Both the position numbers and the translations under genes were made by a program. A stretch of DNA of 64,000 nt, taken from assembly GCA_025526995.1 (NCBI GenBank), contig JAHLKG010000001.1, positions 1,922,001-1,986,000 of the forward strand. The letters are read 5' to 3'. The notes beneath the pieces are model-generated. The model saw nothing but the letters and a program-made list of their open reading frames with translations, was not told the DNA's origin and did not search any database. Shown here piece after piece: positions 1 through 12,588 of the stretch (positions are counted from its first letter, which is position 1; every line of letters starts with the position of its first letter). Source of the DNA: Powellomyces hirtus. Taxonomy: Eukaryota > Chytridiomycota > Chytridiomycetes > Spizellomycetales > Powellomycetaceae.

Positions 1-2506
1 TGCAAGTGTAAAAGCAGAAGTAGGCGACGACCCAATGGAGGCAACGGCTGATGCCACGGAAGAGCAGCCGGTGGTGGAGTTGGTCGAAATCGAAGTTCCG
101 GTGCTGAGCTACAAGGTGCCGACGAACGATGTTGCGACAGCGGAAAAGCTGGAAAAGCTGACCAGAAAGAAGTTGAATGGGCATGCTCTTCCTGATCGTG
201 AAGTGGCTTTCAAACCTGCAGCTGCAAAAGCGCCCGAAAACGGATCGCGAGCAGCAACAAAACCGGCGCAGGGGAAGAAAGTTGTCAACTTCCCAGAGAC
301 TCCACAAGGGAATCAAATTAATGGTGTAGCCACGGAGCCAACGACAAAGAAAGCCGCCTCGAAAGCCCTTTTGAGGAGCAAGAAGGAAGAACTTCAGGCG
401 CAGCGGGAAGCCCTCCCATGTTACGAAGCACGCGACAACATCACCGCGGCCATCATGGCCAACCAAACCACCATCATCGTCGGAGAAACGGGATCCGGCA
501 AAACCACCCAGATCCCGCAATTCCTATACGAGGCCGGCCTCACGAAAAACGGCATCATTGCTATCACGCAGCCGCGTCGAGTGGCCGCCATCTCCATCGC
601 CAAACGCGTCTCCGAAGAAATGGGCACCCGGCTGGGCGATAAAGTTGGATACTCGATTCGATTCGATGATACCACTGCACCGTCTACCAAAATCAAGTAC
701 ATGACTGATGGAATGTTGCTGAGAGAGCTGCTGAGCGACACCAAGCTTGAGAAGTATTCGGTCATCATTCTTGATGAAGCTCACGAACGCACATTGCGGA
801 CAGATATCCTGTTTGGGATGGTCAAAGGGATCCAAAAGGAGAGGAAGGATTTGAAGATCATTGTCATGTCCGCCACGTTGAACGCTGAACGATTCTCTCA
901 GTACTTTGATGGGTGAGCATTCCCCATGCCTTACCTCTGTTATTGCAACCGCATTCATGTTGACGCTTGATATCCTCTCAGGGCCGAGATTCTGTATGTT
1001 GCAGGTCGCCAATTCCCCGTCAGGACCTTTGCGCCGGGCGCGCAACTGGAAGACTACGTGGATGCTGCTCTGGTGACCACCTTTCAGCTCCACCAAGAAG
1101 AACCCAAAGGAGATTTCCTGGTCTTCCTTACTGGTCAAGAAGAGATTGATAATCTTCAAAAACTTATTGAGGAGCAAGCGAGAGACCTCCCTCCCAAATG
1201 CCCCAAGGTATGTTTCGCTTTACCCGCATTCATATTGCAAGCCAGAATGCCCGCAAATATCTAATGATGCACTTGTTTTAGCTACTCGTATGTCCTATCT
1301 ACGCCAAACTCCCAACGGACCAGCAAACCCGAGTCTTCAACCCCGCGCCACCAGGGACGCGAAAAGTGATCCTTGCAACAAACGTGGCAGAAACCTCCAT
1401 CACCATTAGCGGGATCCGCTATGTGATTGACACTGGTGTATCAAAAGTACGGTCCTTTAATGCCAAGACAGGGATGGAGTCTTTGACCGTCCAACCTATT
1501 TCCAAAGCATCCGCGCAACAACGGTCGGGACGTGCAGGACGAGAGGCGCCCGGCTTCTGCTACAGACTGTACACGCAAGCCGCGTATGAAGGTTTGAGCG
1601 AAGAGACCGAGCCCGAAATCATGAGATGCAATTTGGCGAGTGTCGTATTGATGCTGAAGGCGTCCGGTGTCGATGACGTACTCGGGTTCGACTACATGGA
1701 CAAGCCGTCTCGAACGTCCATTGTCCGGGCACTTGAGCAACTGTACGCTCTGGGGGCTTTGAACGACGAGGGAGGTTTGTCGGAGCTTGGGCAGCAGATG
1801 GCCGAACTACCATTAGACCCGGTGTACTCCAAGGTCCTACTCCAATCCGTCAAATACAAGTGCACGAAGGAGGTTTTGACGGTCATCGCGATGCTGTCCG
1901 TGGACCTCATCTTCTTCTCGCCAAACGACAAACGCGAGCAAGCCGGACAGGCCAAGAAGCGGTTCATGAACTACGACGGCGACCATCTGACTCTGCTCAA
2001 CGTCTTCTCCTCGTTTCAAACTGTACATGGCGATGCGGCATGGTGCGCCGAAAACTTCATTTCCGCAAGATCGCTCAAGCAGGTCCAGGATATCAGGAAA
2101 CAGCTGGTTTCATTCACTAGTCGACAAGGGATCGATACCACCGTGTCATGCGGAACGGATAACCTCGAAGCTGTTCTCAAATGCTTCCTCAGCGGGTGTT
2201 TCCAGAATGTGGCCATGCGCACTCCCGATGGAAGCTACAAGACTCTTGTAGGCAATCAAGCTGTTTACATCCACCCTAGTTCGGTCCTGTTCCTCAAGAA
2301 GCCGGATGCGGTCGTTTACAACGAGCTGGTAACGTTGACGCGTGTTTGTTCCACGCACGTGAGCAGTTTCACTCACTTATTCCTCTTGGGTATAGATGCA
2401 CACGACCAAGCAGTACATGCGGAATATCTCGATCATACAACCCCAATGGCTGTTAGACGTGGCGCCGCAATATTACGGAAGGGCCGCGGCTCGCACCACC
2501 GGCTAA
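1..2506 (+). CDS. DHR2: DEAH-box RNA helicase, Dhr2/DHX33 family (5' end may lie upstream)
   Basis: ATP-dependent RNA helicase. Family members act in the nucleolus on pre-rRNA (yeast Dhr2, human DHX33). Modelled exons are 35-912, 982-1207, 1282-2328 and 2396-2506, giving 753 aa. Motifs in order: I GETGSGKT near residue 150, II DEAH near 247, [27 protein letters not shown], then the winged-helix/HA2/OB region ending in a DHX33-like tail around [15 protein letters not shown]. The third intron uses a GTAACG donor at 2329. This choice keeps the spacing of the DHX33 C-terminus; a GTGAGC donor at 2359 would leave only 37 nt. The first ATG is at 35, but the frame stays open to the window edge, so an upstream start or exon is possible. 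It converges on the ALKBH7-like gene. Confidence 0.9.
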
Positions 2507-2659
2507 GTGAGGCACATCGCTCATCGCGCACCAATCTGATACCTGTACATACACTTTTTACACCACCTCCGCATATCCACGTATAGATAGACTCTCTCCA
2601 TGAATAAATTATTCCCAATCAGACTCTCTCGTCCGCTTGTTTCCATCACTCTTTTTACT

Positions 2660-3458
2660 TCATTTCGCGTTTCGCATCATGACTGATATGCGCCGTCCTC
2701 TCGGGACAGCAGTTGCTTTGAAGGAGCGCAGTGCCGAATCATCCGGTATCTCGTGCGTGTAATCAAATCGCAGTGCGTCTCTTTGCACATATAGGGTTCC
2801 GGGGTTCATTAATGCGCTGAAAGATATGGATGGATCTTTCACATGTCGAAATATGATCACCGCGGGTGCAAGGAGGCACAAGCCTGTTATGATAGATCCG
2901 GATGCCTGTGTGCGAAATATTAAGCGAGACCATCAGAATGGACACATCAGTGCCTTGACAAAATGCAAATGCCGCTCAAACCTTGATGTTATCGACATGC
3001 GCTCGTATCTCCCCACCAAGGCCCAAATCCAGAATATGGGGATCAATCCATTTCACAGTCTCGCCCACCTCACTCTCTACCGTCGCCTTGATTTTCCTCA
3101 CAACCTCTCTCGGCACCGCGTCCGCCTCGTCGCCCGCACTCGGCCCCGCCCAAGCGCTCACCGAACATTCGCGATAGTTCCGTATGACACCATCAAAATG
3201 TCCGTCCCAGTACTTTCGGCCGCAGATGCGTCGGAGTTTGCGGTCGGCGGCGGTGGCAAGTTGGGCTTGGGCTTCGGGGGTGAGAAATTCGGGATAGAGT
3301 GTTAGCGAGTTGGGCGGGGGGAGAGGATGCGTGGCGTGGTTGGAGAAATCGAGGTATGGATTGGTGGGTGCGAGGGAGTAGGAGTGGCTGTAGCGGACGA
3401 GGGGACATTTTCGGGTGAGGCGAAGGACGTTAGGCGATAGGCCTGATATTCGAAGCAT
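2660..3458 (-). CDS. ALKBH7: ALKBH7-like Fe(II)/2-oxoglutarate dioxygenase, probably mitochondrial
   Basis: AlkB-family dioxygenase. Human ALKBH7 sits in the mitochondrial matrix and is tied to programmed necrosis and fat metabolism. Exons on the minus strand are 2982-3458 and 2660-2905 (intron 2906-2981), giving 240 aa against about 221 in human. The iron ligands are visible as HVD (in RAHVDNIK) and the later His of DYTHEIP, with the 2-oxoglutarate-binding Arg in PRGRRISV. The start at 3458 yields an Arg/Ser/Leu-rich N-terminus without acidic residues, which fits a mitochondrial presequence. The frame is open further upstream to a possible ATG at 3572, but that would overlap the divergent TFIIIC gene. 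Family assignment is firm; substrate is unknown. Confidence 0.85.
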
Positions 3459-3553
3459 TCTGAAAATGTCTTCCGAGTAAAGTGCTGTGTGAGTCAGGAA
3501 CGCGATTTGACATGCCGCATTTCTCCTCGCAAAAGCGATTGTCTCTATCCCAA
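3459..3553. promoter_or_regulatory. Short bidirectional promoter between ALKBH7-like and TFIIIC genes
   Basis: Only 95 bp separate the two divergent start codons, so both transcripts must use this stretch or start inside the opposite gene. No TATA box is obvious. Confidence 0.5.
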
Positions 3554-5857
3554 ATGGACTACGAACCAGCACCCTCCCAAGTGCTACCCGGATGGAATTT
3601 CCACGTGGTTGAATACCCAGGATATGTCAAGAACCCCGAAAAAGTCCTGGCAACGCTCGGCGGGGCAGAAGCAATTGAAAAGGTGCGGTTCGCGCGTGCT
3701 GGCCACCACAGATCTTGGACGATGACGGAGATCAGTGAGGAAACGTGGGAACCGTCTAGCCGCCTGGTTTCTCTCTCGTCTGGATGAATTGGGGTGCGTG
3801 CGTGGGCAACGTTTGTGTCGTGGAAGAACGATGTTATAAACAAGCTTTTGTCCCAACTTCCAGGCTTTCGCGGACGATTTGAACGTGCTGGAGCTTCGAT
3901 ATCGGCCCGATGACCCGTTTTCTCATCCCATCAATGGCGAAATCATACATACTGCGAACATTCTGCTAAGAGTCACCACGAGAAGACGGAAACAGAAGTC
4001 GATGGGCCCGTCTGGTGATGAACGTCAAGACACTGTGAGGCGCGACAACCGAGAGCCGAAAGTCACGACTACATTTCTCGGGACGGTTACCAAGACATGT
4101 CGATTTCGTGGTATGTTTTATGTTGCGAGGCAAAATGTCAAATCACTTTCGAATCTCTGATGTTTGCCGCAAAACTTCCAGCGATCGCGGACTACCAATG
4201 GTTGATAGATCCCAATGATCCGATGGGTCAACTGCGGAGAAGCATGCACAACTTTAATGGTACAATTGCCATGCCTATGCCCTTGATATCTTTAGCACTG
4301 AATATATCTCATTTGGGCGCTTTTGCAGCGGATGGAATTGAGAAGTTCACCCTGCAGTTGGACAAGGGTCCACGAAAGAACCTGCGAAACATGCCACCAC
4401 CATCCTTCTCTCGCATCGAATGGCCTCTGGACTACGGGTACCGTCAAAACATGGCCGTGGTCAAAGTGCTCATTCGCAGAAACGATGATGTACATTAAAT
4501 GAGTAGCTCATAGTCGCGATCTCTCGTTTACTCACCCACTGCTTTCATTGCACTAGGCCCCACCGGAAATGAAACTCATCAACCGATATCGGCGACAAAA
4601 GTTTTCAGCCATCCAATTCAATCATAACGACAAGGTTGTTCCCAGTGGCCCGCCTCTAGGGGCAAGCACCGCAAATGTGCCTCCAGAGGCGCTGACTGCC
4701 ATGCGGCAACTGTTTGAAAAGCGCTCAATGTGGACGCGAGCGGCTCTCTTAAATTCTATGCCAAAAGCATACCATTCATTCATGAAGGTCTTGTTGCCAC
4801 TGCACGCTTACGTGGTGACCAGCGGGCCATGGCGTGAATGTTGGATTCGATACGGCTATGATTTCCGAGTGGATCCGGAAGCAAGATTTGGTCAGATTAT
4901 CGATGTTCGGTTCGTGAGGAACCCTAAAAGCTTCGCAAGAGCGAAACGACTTATCGGCGTCGTGGAACCTACTCAGCTAGTGACTGGAAGACCGTCCGTG
5001 ACGCCTGGGTGGACAGACAGGGACTCTACCGCCGATCCGCATATGACTCCCACCACGTATGCTGTGGAGTTCAACTTGCTTTGGCAGGTGCATGTCTGTT
5101 ATTAAACATTGCAATTTCAGGTCAAATGAATCGCACATATTTGACGGCGTCACGCCAACGGATTTGGGCACTTTCCAAATGTGCGATGTGACGGATCCCG
5201 ATGTCTTGAAAATGATCCACACCAAGCGACATCTGAGACACAAATGTCATGTACGTGTTTATTTGACATGTCCCGGCTCTCACAGCGATGCAGTTTGAGC
5301 TTTGAACTGACAGCGATGCTCTATGCTATCTACAGGAACGAGATGGCTGGTATGCGCGACGACATTACGATCTCATCCGTGATGTGACCAAGAAAAAGAT
5401 TCAGCTGATCCAGGGTAAAGACGTCAACATAAACTTTCATTGGGATGAAGATGAGGGCTGCAGCGACCATGGGAGTGAAGAGGATGCCGTGGGTTCGGCT
5501 GACGAGGAGGTGCAACCACTGCCGGCTTCGTCTCTGCCGGTTGAAATCGAAGCCACAGTGAAGAGCAAGGTACATAGAAGGACTTTGTCCGTCCTTCCAG
5601 TGTTGTGGGAGAATCTCACCGGTTCTGCATTCTGCACAGGTGGACGCACTGATGAAGTCACTTCAAACGGCTCAGAAAGGAGCGCTTGGTATGCATGGCC
5701 TCAACAAAATCAGCGTCATGTCGGTTTCTGCCTTGCCTGACACATACATGGTTCTCTCACAGACGATGAAGAAGACGTTGTTGCAAGAGAGGGCGAAGAC
5801 GCTGGAGAGTTTGATTATTTCGACGTCTTTGGCGATGAGGATGACGAGGATGACTAA
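3554..5857 (+). CDS. SFC1: Transcription factor TFIIIC subunit tau95 / GTF3C5
   Basis: Subunit of the tauA half of TFIIIC, which recognises the A box of tRNA genes for RNA polymerase III. Nine exons: 3554-3682, 3864-4110, 4182-4259, 4329-4489, 4557-5068, 5121-5250, 5336-5569, 5640-5688, 5763-5857, giving 544 aa (human GTF3C5 is about 519). The N-terminus has the family pattern of a YPG turn, TLGG, then ELRYRPDDPFSHP and LLLRV-type beta strands (triple-barrel dimerisation region). The centre carries PPPSFSRIEWPLDY and the DNA-binding WIRYGYD region after KVLLPLHAYVVTSGPWR. The tail is strongly acidic (DDEEDV to GDEDDEDD), as in human. Uncertain joins: donor GTACAT at 4490 and donor GTTCAA at 5069, both chosen to keep the family alignment. 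The 69-nt intron 4260-4328 is in frame without a stop. Confidence 0.88.
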
Positions 5858-6019
5858 GGAGATGCCTTTCTTTACATTCATTGCAGCCCTGATCCTTCTG
5901 CACAGTTATTTTCAAATGTATCGCACTCTATCTACCTGCCGAGCTTCTATATAAGTTACAGTTCATTCCCACGGCATCCAAGCTCCTTTTGTGGAGGCGT
6001 TCTCATTAATACCCTTCAC

Positions 6020-6505
6020 TCAACCGAAATACGAATCGTACGTCTCAACGCCATATATCCCTGTTGTCGCCATCACAACAGCTAACAGCCCAATCGGCGC
6101 CACCCGTCTCGAACTCAAAGAGGACCTCAGAAACAGGCTCGTGTAAATGACTCCCCAGGCCGTCGCTGTCGACGCGCCATTATCCACGTCTCGAGTCAGG
6201 ACGTGGCTGGCACCGAGAAAAATGGCGCCGAATCCCAGCAAGGGAGTGTAGCCGGCCCACCCGCGACCACCCCGTAAGGCTGCGAATGCGGACGTAAAGC
6301 ATAGGCCGGAGGTGAGAAGTGCGGGGTAGGGCGTTACCCCTGGGTGAGCGAGGACGGTTTCGATGGTGGAGACGGTTGATGGGGGGAGGAGAGTGGTGAG
6401 GCGGGACGTGAGGGATGGTGTAGATGGTTGTGGCGCGGAGTCGTGTGCGGTGATGGGTTGTGGTGGTGGTGGCGGGGATTGTGGTTGTGTCGACGAAGAA
6501 GACAT
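6020..6505 (-). CDS. AIM19: AIM19-like mitochondrial membrane protein
   Basis: Single exon, 161 aa, close to yeast Aim19 (157 aa). Residues 1-45 are Pro/Ser/Gln-rich. Then comes TPYPALL followed by a hydrophobic segment, a second hydrophobic stretch (LLGFGAIFLGASHVL), the family signature DVDNGASTATAW, and a third span near IGLLAVVMATTGIYG. AIM19 deletion alters mitochondrial inheritance in yeast; the molecular activity is unknown. The assignment rests on the TPYPAL and DxDNGA-type motifs and on length, order and topology. It converges on the TFIIIC gene with 162 bp between stops. Confidence 0.7.
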   Translation of the reverse strand: MSSSSTQPQSPPPPPQPITAHDSAPQPSTPSLTSRLTTLLPPSTVSTIETVLAHPGVTPYPALLTSGLCFTSAFAALRGGRGWAGYTPLLGFGAIFLGASHVLTRDVDNGASTATAWGVIYTSLFLRSSLSSRRVAPIGLLAVVMATTGIYGVETYDSYFG

Positions 6506-7575
6506 TTTGTTTTGACGTGCGTGGGACTGTAAAAGAAATCAAAGCGTTCTGCGAAACGGTGCGTGAAGGTGCGTATAGGTGCTGCGTGGTGTGAAGTTCA
6601 AAAAAGATGAACTGGTGGGCCACGCAAAGATTGACGGGAACTTTTTAACACTTTTTCCTCGCGATCCTCCGGAGACTTCGGAAGTTCGGAATAGCTGTCA
6701 ATGCGTGCGGCACGTGACTTGACAGGATGTGTGCTACATTTAAGAGTTGATGCACCTTTGCCATGCGAGTTGCCAGAATCTTTGAAAGTGCACTTCTATT
6801 CTCGGTCGCAAGGTTCACTGGACGAAGTTGACGCTTAGGATGGATGCGCTTACCCTTGCGATGGCGATAGATTTACCTTTTTCAACCGTTCAAGATAAAC
6901 GTATGGAAGGGGAGAATTGGCCGTTTTCTGCAAACAATCAGGCGCTTCGCAATGTGTCCTCAAAAAGATAGTTCATTTGGATTTGGCTGTGAGAGCGAAT
7001 TGAATGAATGGGACGGAATGAATGTTTTTGTCCTTCCTATATCCCCCAGGAGTGACATGCTAAATTTGAATGGCTGGCTGATTGAGCCAATTATTATGAA
7101 ACATGCCCCTGAATGTTATCGCAGGACGAAAGCTCCGATGCTGAATGCCATGCTGAATATAGTTAACCTTGCGCCCAAATCTCCAAGCCACACCGCTACT
7201 TGATCTAGGATACAGCGCGTTTGGCGCACACACGGCCGCATCATCACCCTTTCGGCACTACAGTACTGTGCGTCGGCGCCCGGCGACTGTATTTCTTCCC
7301 TCGTCTTTTGTCTGCTGTGTTACTTGTTTTGGATATTGCATCTCGCTCGGCATTGGAAAATACATTCCCGAGTAAAGTCTGGGGGAGAGTTGATACCCTC
7401 ACATCTTGTCGCATAGCTTAGAACTGCCCGGTTGCATCACTTTGAAACCTCACGGCCTCCTTGCGCCCGCTGCCAACCCCCCATTTCCCTGTCAACAACC
7501 CCTCCAATTTGATATCGAAATTCTGAGTCTTCCAAAAAGTGCTCGAGAACAACCGCTCCCTCCGCTTTCACAGCC
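6506..7575. other. Intergenic, divergent promoters
   Basis: 1.07 kb between the AIM19-like start and the PY-motif membrane protein start. Pyrimidine-rich leader sequence precedes 7576. I see no conserved ORF or RNA gene. Confidence 0.5.
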
Positions 7576-8667
7576 ATGTCAGAACCGCCGCGGGACGTCT
7601 CGGCGCCGCCCAGTGTCGTACACCTTGTTTCATCGTCCACCCCGACCTCCCCGAATCTGACCAACGTCACCGACACTCAAGCCCATATGGAGCGGGACAC
7701 ATCACGCACCTCCCCGCCAGCAGCGGACGGCTCTGACGTTCCCGCTCTTGAGACATTCAACCCCGCGCGACCACTCCCAGCCGCCTCAACCGCTACCCGA
7801 CATGGTCCAACAGACCGTCGCTTTTCCGCAAGATACATGCAAGACGTTTTTGAAGGACTCGAGAACGATGTGATGCGGCGTGGGATGCCTCATACAGCTC
7901 TTGACGTGGATGACTCGGACACGCCACCGACATCACAGCAGCAAGCAGAGATCAGCGAAGAGGAAAACAAACAGCTGCTTGCATTGTACCGCAGGAAATT
8001 GCGCGTAGCATTTTTGTATCCGTCATTCGGCACTGTCATCCTGCTCGCGTTGATCTTGGTATGCCCTTTTTTTAGCGATTTTAAAGAACCCGCATCTCCA
8101 TCTCCACATTCCCCTAATCCCTAACCCGCTCTTTTGCAGGGCTACTCGGGCGTGACCCACAGCGAATGGACGACCATGTTGATCATTTCAATGCTTTGGC
8201 TCTTTTTGCTCGGCCTGAACTACATCTTTTACCGCGCGCGAGTCAAACGGTTAAAGAAGCTGAGCGAAGATGGTGTCTTACACCATCTTGGCCTGATCGA
8301 ACTGCACAATGTGATCATGAACGGCGTGCCATTACGCGAGCCCCCGGCGTACAACCCGGAACAACACCTCGAAACTTTGCCTGCGTACGGGAGCGATTCG
8401 TGCCCGCCCCGTCGGGCAGGGAGTTTGAGGAGCGTGCGCAGCACAGGCATGGGGTTGAGTCGGTGGTGGTCAGCGTCAACTGCGCCAACGCCAGCGAATA
8501 CACCGGCTGAAGTCCAACAGACAAGAGAGGTTGATGGAGCTTTGCCACCTGACAGACTGAGCATTACGGGCACAGTGCCACCGACGTATGCGCAGGCCAC
8601 AGGACCTGGCGACCCGCCACCGCCGGCTGCGGTTCATCGTCAAACGGACGCTTCTTCTGCTGTTTGA
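7576..8667 (+). CDS. Two-span membrane protein with PPxY motifs, function unknown
   Basis: Exons 7576-8058 and 8140-8667 (intron 8059-8139) give 337 aa. Residues 1-130 are Ser/Thr/Pro-rich and look disordered. A basic stretch (YRRKLRVAF) leads into a first membrane span that continues across the splice junction (FGTVILLALILG), a short loop YSGVTHSEW, and a second span (MLIISMLWLFLLGLNYIFY) followed by RARVKRLKK. The tail holds PPAY, LPAY and PPTY. Known family knowledge: PPxY motifs next to membrane spans recruit Nedd4/Rsp5 HECT ubiquitin ligases, as in Rsp5 adaptors. I infer an adaptor or a ligase substrate, with both ends probably cytosolic. I do not recognise the family. Confidence 0.7.
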
Positions 8668-10032
8668 TGCGTGATGGCCGACATTCGTCTGACCCTATCC
8701 TCAAAAGATTCGAACCACCACCCTACCTCGATGTACAAGTTGTTTTCAGATTTGGTAGCACCCTGATACCAGAACATCTAGACTCCTTGATTCATCGGAC
8801 TTGCCCACGCCTTGGACTTGATTCCAGCGTGAGGCTCACACGTTTAGAGTAGAGAGAATCTGTACACATAGTTGAAATCTGTAAATACCCTCCTCTCCCC
8901 TTCCCTCGTTCAATGTAGCTGTACATCAACTGTTCCCTCACATACATGAGTTGACGTTGTGGTGATATTAACATGCCTTGTTGTAATTGAAATGTCAAGA
9001 AACATCCAGTGTAGCCATGGACCGTATTACCTTCCGCGTCCTGATCATTGTCACCTTCCTGACGTCATGTCTCCCATCTTGACTAGCAAAAATCTTGCGG
9101 TGCCAGGTGGAAGTGCCGGATGAGTATACATGAGGTCTTCCTTTGTTGTTGTCTAGCCTGGGACGTCCATGTTTTTCAATCATCATGGAACACCACTTGG
9201 AGACGCACCAGCTGTGGTACGGAGAAGAAGAAGAAGCACGCCATGACCGAAGAGTGCTGTGGATCTCCCCTCATCAAGGCCATGATGCATCGGTGGTGCG
9301 AAGCACATGAAGCGCACGTCTACTCAAGTGAACAGACAATGCAATCAAGGCAGCGCCTCCATTTTCCTTGGATTTTGCTTTCCCATTACTCATATCAGCT
9401 ACATGCATTTAGGGAACTTTCGTTCATAATGTAACATGGATGAATGTACCTTTTGAGAAAACCGTGGGAAGACAACAACGGGAAGGAGAAAAAGGATTGA
9501 AATGTGGGCATCCGTTCCAAACCCAATCCTTTCACTGCTCTACAGTTGTTTCTACACAACTCTACCGTGTACATGGTAAATATGTTGTTCGCGTGTCTCG
9601 GGAGGTGGATGAGAGGGGATGTTCTGGTAGCGACCCTGATGCGGCCAGCTGTGCGGCACGCGTCTGCCCTCTCCAATAATTCTCAATTGCGCCACAACCC
9701 AGCCACGACGCGTCTCCATCTGCAATTTCCATTAGGCCTACATGATGCGCACGTCTGGGTTTTGCAAGAGGACAAACGGCGTTTTTCCCACGCCAGATAA
9801 AACGTTACCTATCGTCCATCAAGCTACAGCAGCAACAAGGTAGAGCAGCGCAAGGATGGGTCGTAACGCATGCATTGTTTTTGACCATCACCAGCAGGTA
9901 TTCAAGTTACATTTTCCCGTTTCCCTCGCGCACCTGTTTTTCAAAAGGTATACCCATCGTCGTTTATCAGTCAATCAGTAACAACGTACCGGTTCCCCAA
10001 TTCCACGCAGCTGATATGAATGATGAGCGCAG
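8668..10032. other. Intergenic
   Basis: 1.36 kb. Short frames on both strands lack family motifs, splice support or consistent composition. No tRNA was found. Confidence 0.5.
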
Positions 10033-12555
10033 ATGTATACCTATCCGTCGATTCCGCCCGGCACAGGCAGGTATTTGCTTGTGAAAATGGCGGATATGAC
10101 GTTTGGGCATTACAATGGAGAGGATGTGGAGCGACGACAGCGTTTTTCCCATGGGCAAATATCTTTGTCTGAGTATCTGCATGAGCGGGCATTGCTTGCT
10201 CCATGGCATTGTCCAATGCCCCGTGCGGAATCCATTGCGCTTGTGGAGAACGATGAGCGAGTCATGCGCTTGTTGCGGGAGATTGCAGACAATCCAACCG
10301 GCACGTTGCCATTGTCCCTGGGTGATACTACGTTTGCATCGTCTACTGATGATGACAATGATGGTGATGTTGAGCATGTTGCAACCATGTCCTCTACCAC
10401 GACCACACCATCGCGATTGCCATTGCCATTGCCATTGCCATCATCACCATCCCTTGCCATCCCCTCCACCACCATCACATCATCATCATCTCTCGCCATC
10501 CCATCATCGTCATCTCTCGCCATCCCGCAAACCTTCACCCTCTACCTCCGAACTCTTACCTTCAACACCAAGAAAGATTTGCGGGATGCGTTGCGTGGCG
10601 CGGCGATGGTGCGGCGGAGCGATGTGGCGTACGCGCGTCTCTGGGACCTAGTTATGGATCATGAAGGTGAAAGCACCTGTGCCTATCCCACACCAGTGAC
10701 GCTGCTGTACGTGGGATGCACCGCATCATCCACACCAGAGAAGAGAATGTTCAGTGTCGATCGATTACGCGTGACGGTCCTAGTCAATGCAGCCCGAACT
10801 TTCGACATCCCAATGACGTACCGGACGTACACCATCATGAATATCGTAACAGCAGAATGCACGGCAGATGGTGGTGGTGGTGTAAGAGAACTGGCCAAGA
10901 GAAATTTGGACGTGTTTGGTGTGGAAGCAGTAGTGCGGGCAGCTCTTGGTCCGACCGCGTTGAATTGTGCCACAGGTGGATGGAATCATCTGATTCAACT
11001 AGATGTCCACACAGTGAGCACTCTTGATACTCTCCGTGACACGTTTATACGATCCGCTGCGAATGATTTGGGTCACCACGATGCCCGAGACATGGAGAAA
11101 GACGCGGCAGTGGTTCAAGAAATGAAGAACGCGTACACCCACCTGATGCCAGCAGCACTATCGATGGAGTTGTCGCCTACTGCATTTGATCTTGCCTTGG
11201 ATCAAAGCTGTCAGATATCAACGTGGCATGGAGTCATACTTTGCGTTACCATCGGCAAGGACATTTCCGTGGAAGCTTACCGTCAGGGTATCCCATTCTT
11301 TGATGCGCTCACGGGCAAGGGACCGCAACTCGTCATGCAGCTTGAGAGCGTTATTCTGGGTAGCACGTTCAATGACGAGAATGCCATCTCTGCATACTTG
11401 AGAGGGCCGTTTCGCAACTACTGGGAATCGCTCAATCACACGGAACGACGAGCTGTGCGCGAGTGGATGAAGGAATGGTTAATGGTCACAAGACCCCTGA
11501 CGGCGTTTGTCATGGGCGCTGCACCCTCACGGGCACTGATCAATGGCCTGAACGTAGAGAATGTGGATCAGGATGAGGACGACAAGTCGGGGGATGAGGG
11601 TCACGATGAGGATGAGGATCGCGATGAGGATGAGGATCGCGATGAGGACGATGAGGAGGAGGCCGTGGACAAGGCTAGTGGCGCCAAAGATAATGTGCCA
11701 TTTTATCAGCTCACCGGAAACCCCATGGTGGTGCAAACGGGTGACGGTCCCAACGACTGGGTCATAGTTATCTGTTCGCTGGATCCAGGAAAGGTAGCCT
11801 ACAATTCATGTTGTGGCCCATACGAGACAGAGTTGATCGCACTCGCCAAAGCGACGCACGTGTTGTCTGTGGTGATTGCCGCTCAAGAGTGGAAGATCTC
11901 ACCTGTCAATGTGCCGCGTCTCGAGTTCCTGCGTGACAGGGTATTACCACGGGTCCTGCAGGCCATGATTGACGTCGGCCTAGAGCAGAGATTATCGAGT
12001 GTAAAGGAAAAGCTGACCAGGATCTATTCGGCATTTCCACGGGGAGCAAAAGGAATACGCCTCCCGATGCCGCTGGTTGGTCCACCGCGCAGTGCCCAGC
12101 GCCGAATCCAGCTCGAGAATCTTCTAAAAGATGTTAAAATCTGTACCTCACTTGGCATCTCACTCACCAATGTCGTCCCCAAACTCCGTTGTGGTCAAAT
12201 TGGCGATCGTGCTTGGCAGACGTGCATTGCAACAACTGCAGAGGGTCGGAATCTGTGGCAGGTGGTCAAGCCGTACGGAACCAGCATCACGGACAGCTTT
12301 TCGGGTAATCAGATGCAGACGTACCTGGGCGCACGATTCCATCCCGCACAAAAGTTTCTCAGTGACAACGCCATTCGCGAGCACAATGATGGTCAGGTGC
12401 AGAGTATTGGCAATGTCACCTACCTGGTCGTTGACGCCAAGGAAGCAGTTTACGCGTGGACGTGTCTGGTCTGCGGTGACACGTTCCTGTGTACCTATAG
12501 GGGTCAGGGTGGAAATCGAAAGCATCACAAACATTCTACTGTGCCTTTCGATAAC

Positions 12556-12588
<33 letters not shown>

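Noticed and set aside
2359..2395. GTGAGC donor giving a 37-nt intron in the DHR2 gene
   Set aside because: Too short, and it inserts residues that break the DHX33-like C-terminal spacing; GTAACG at 2329 fits better.
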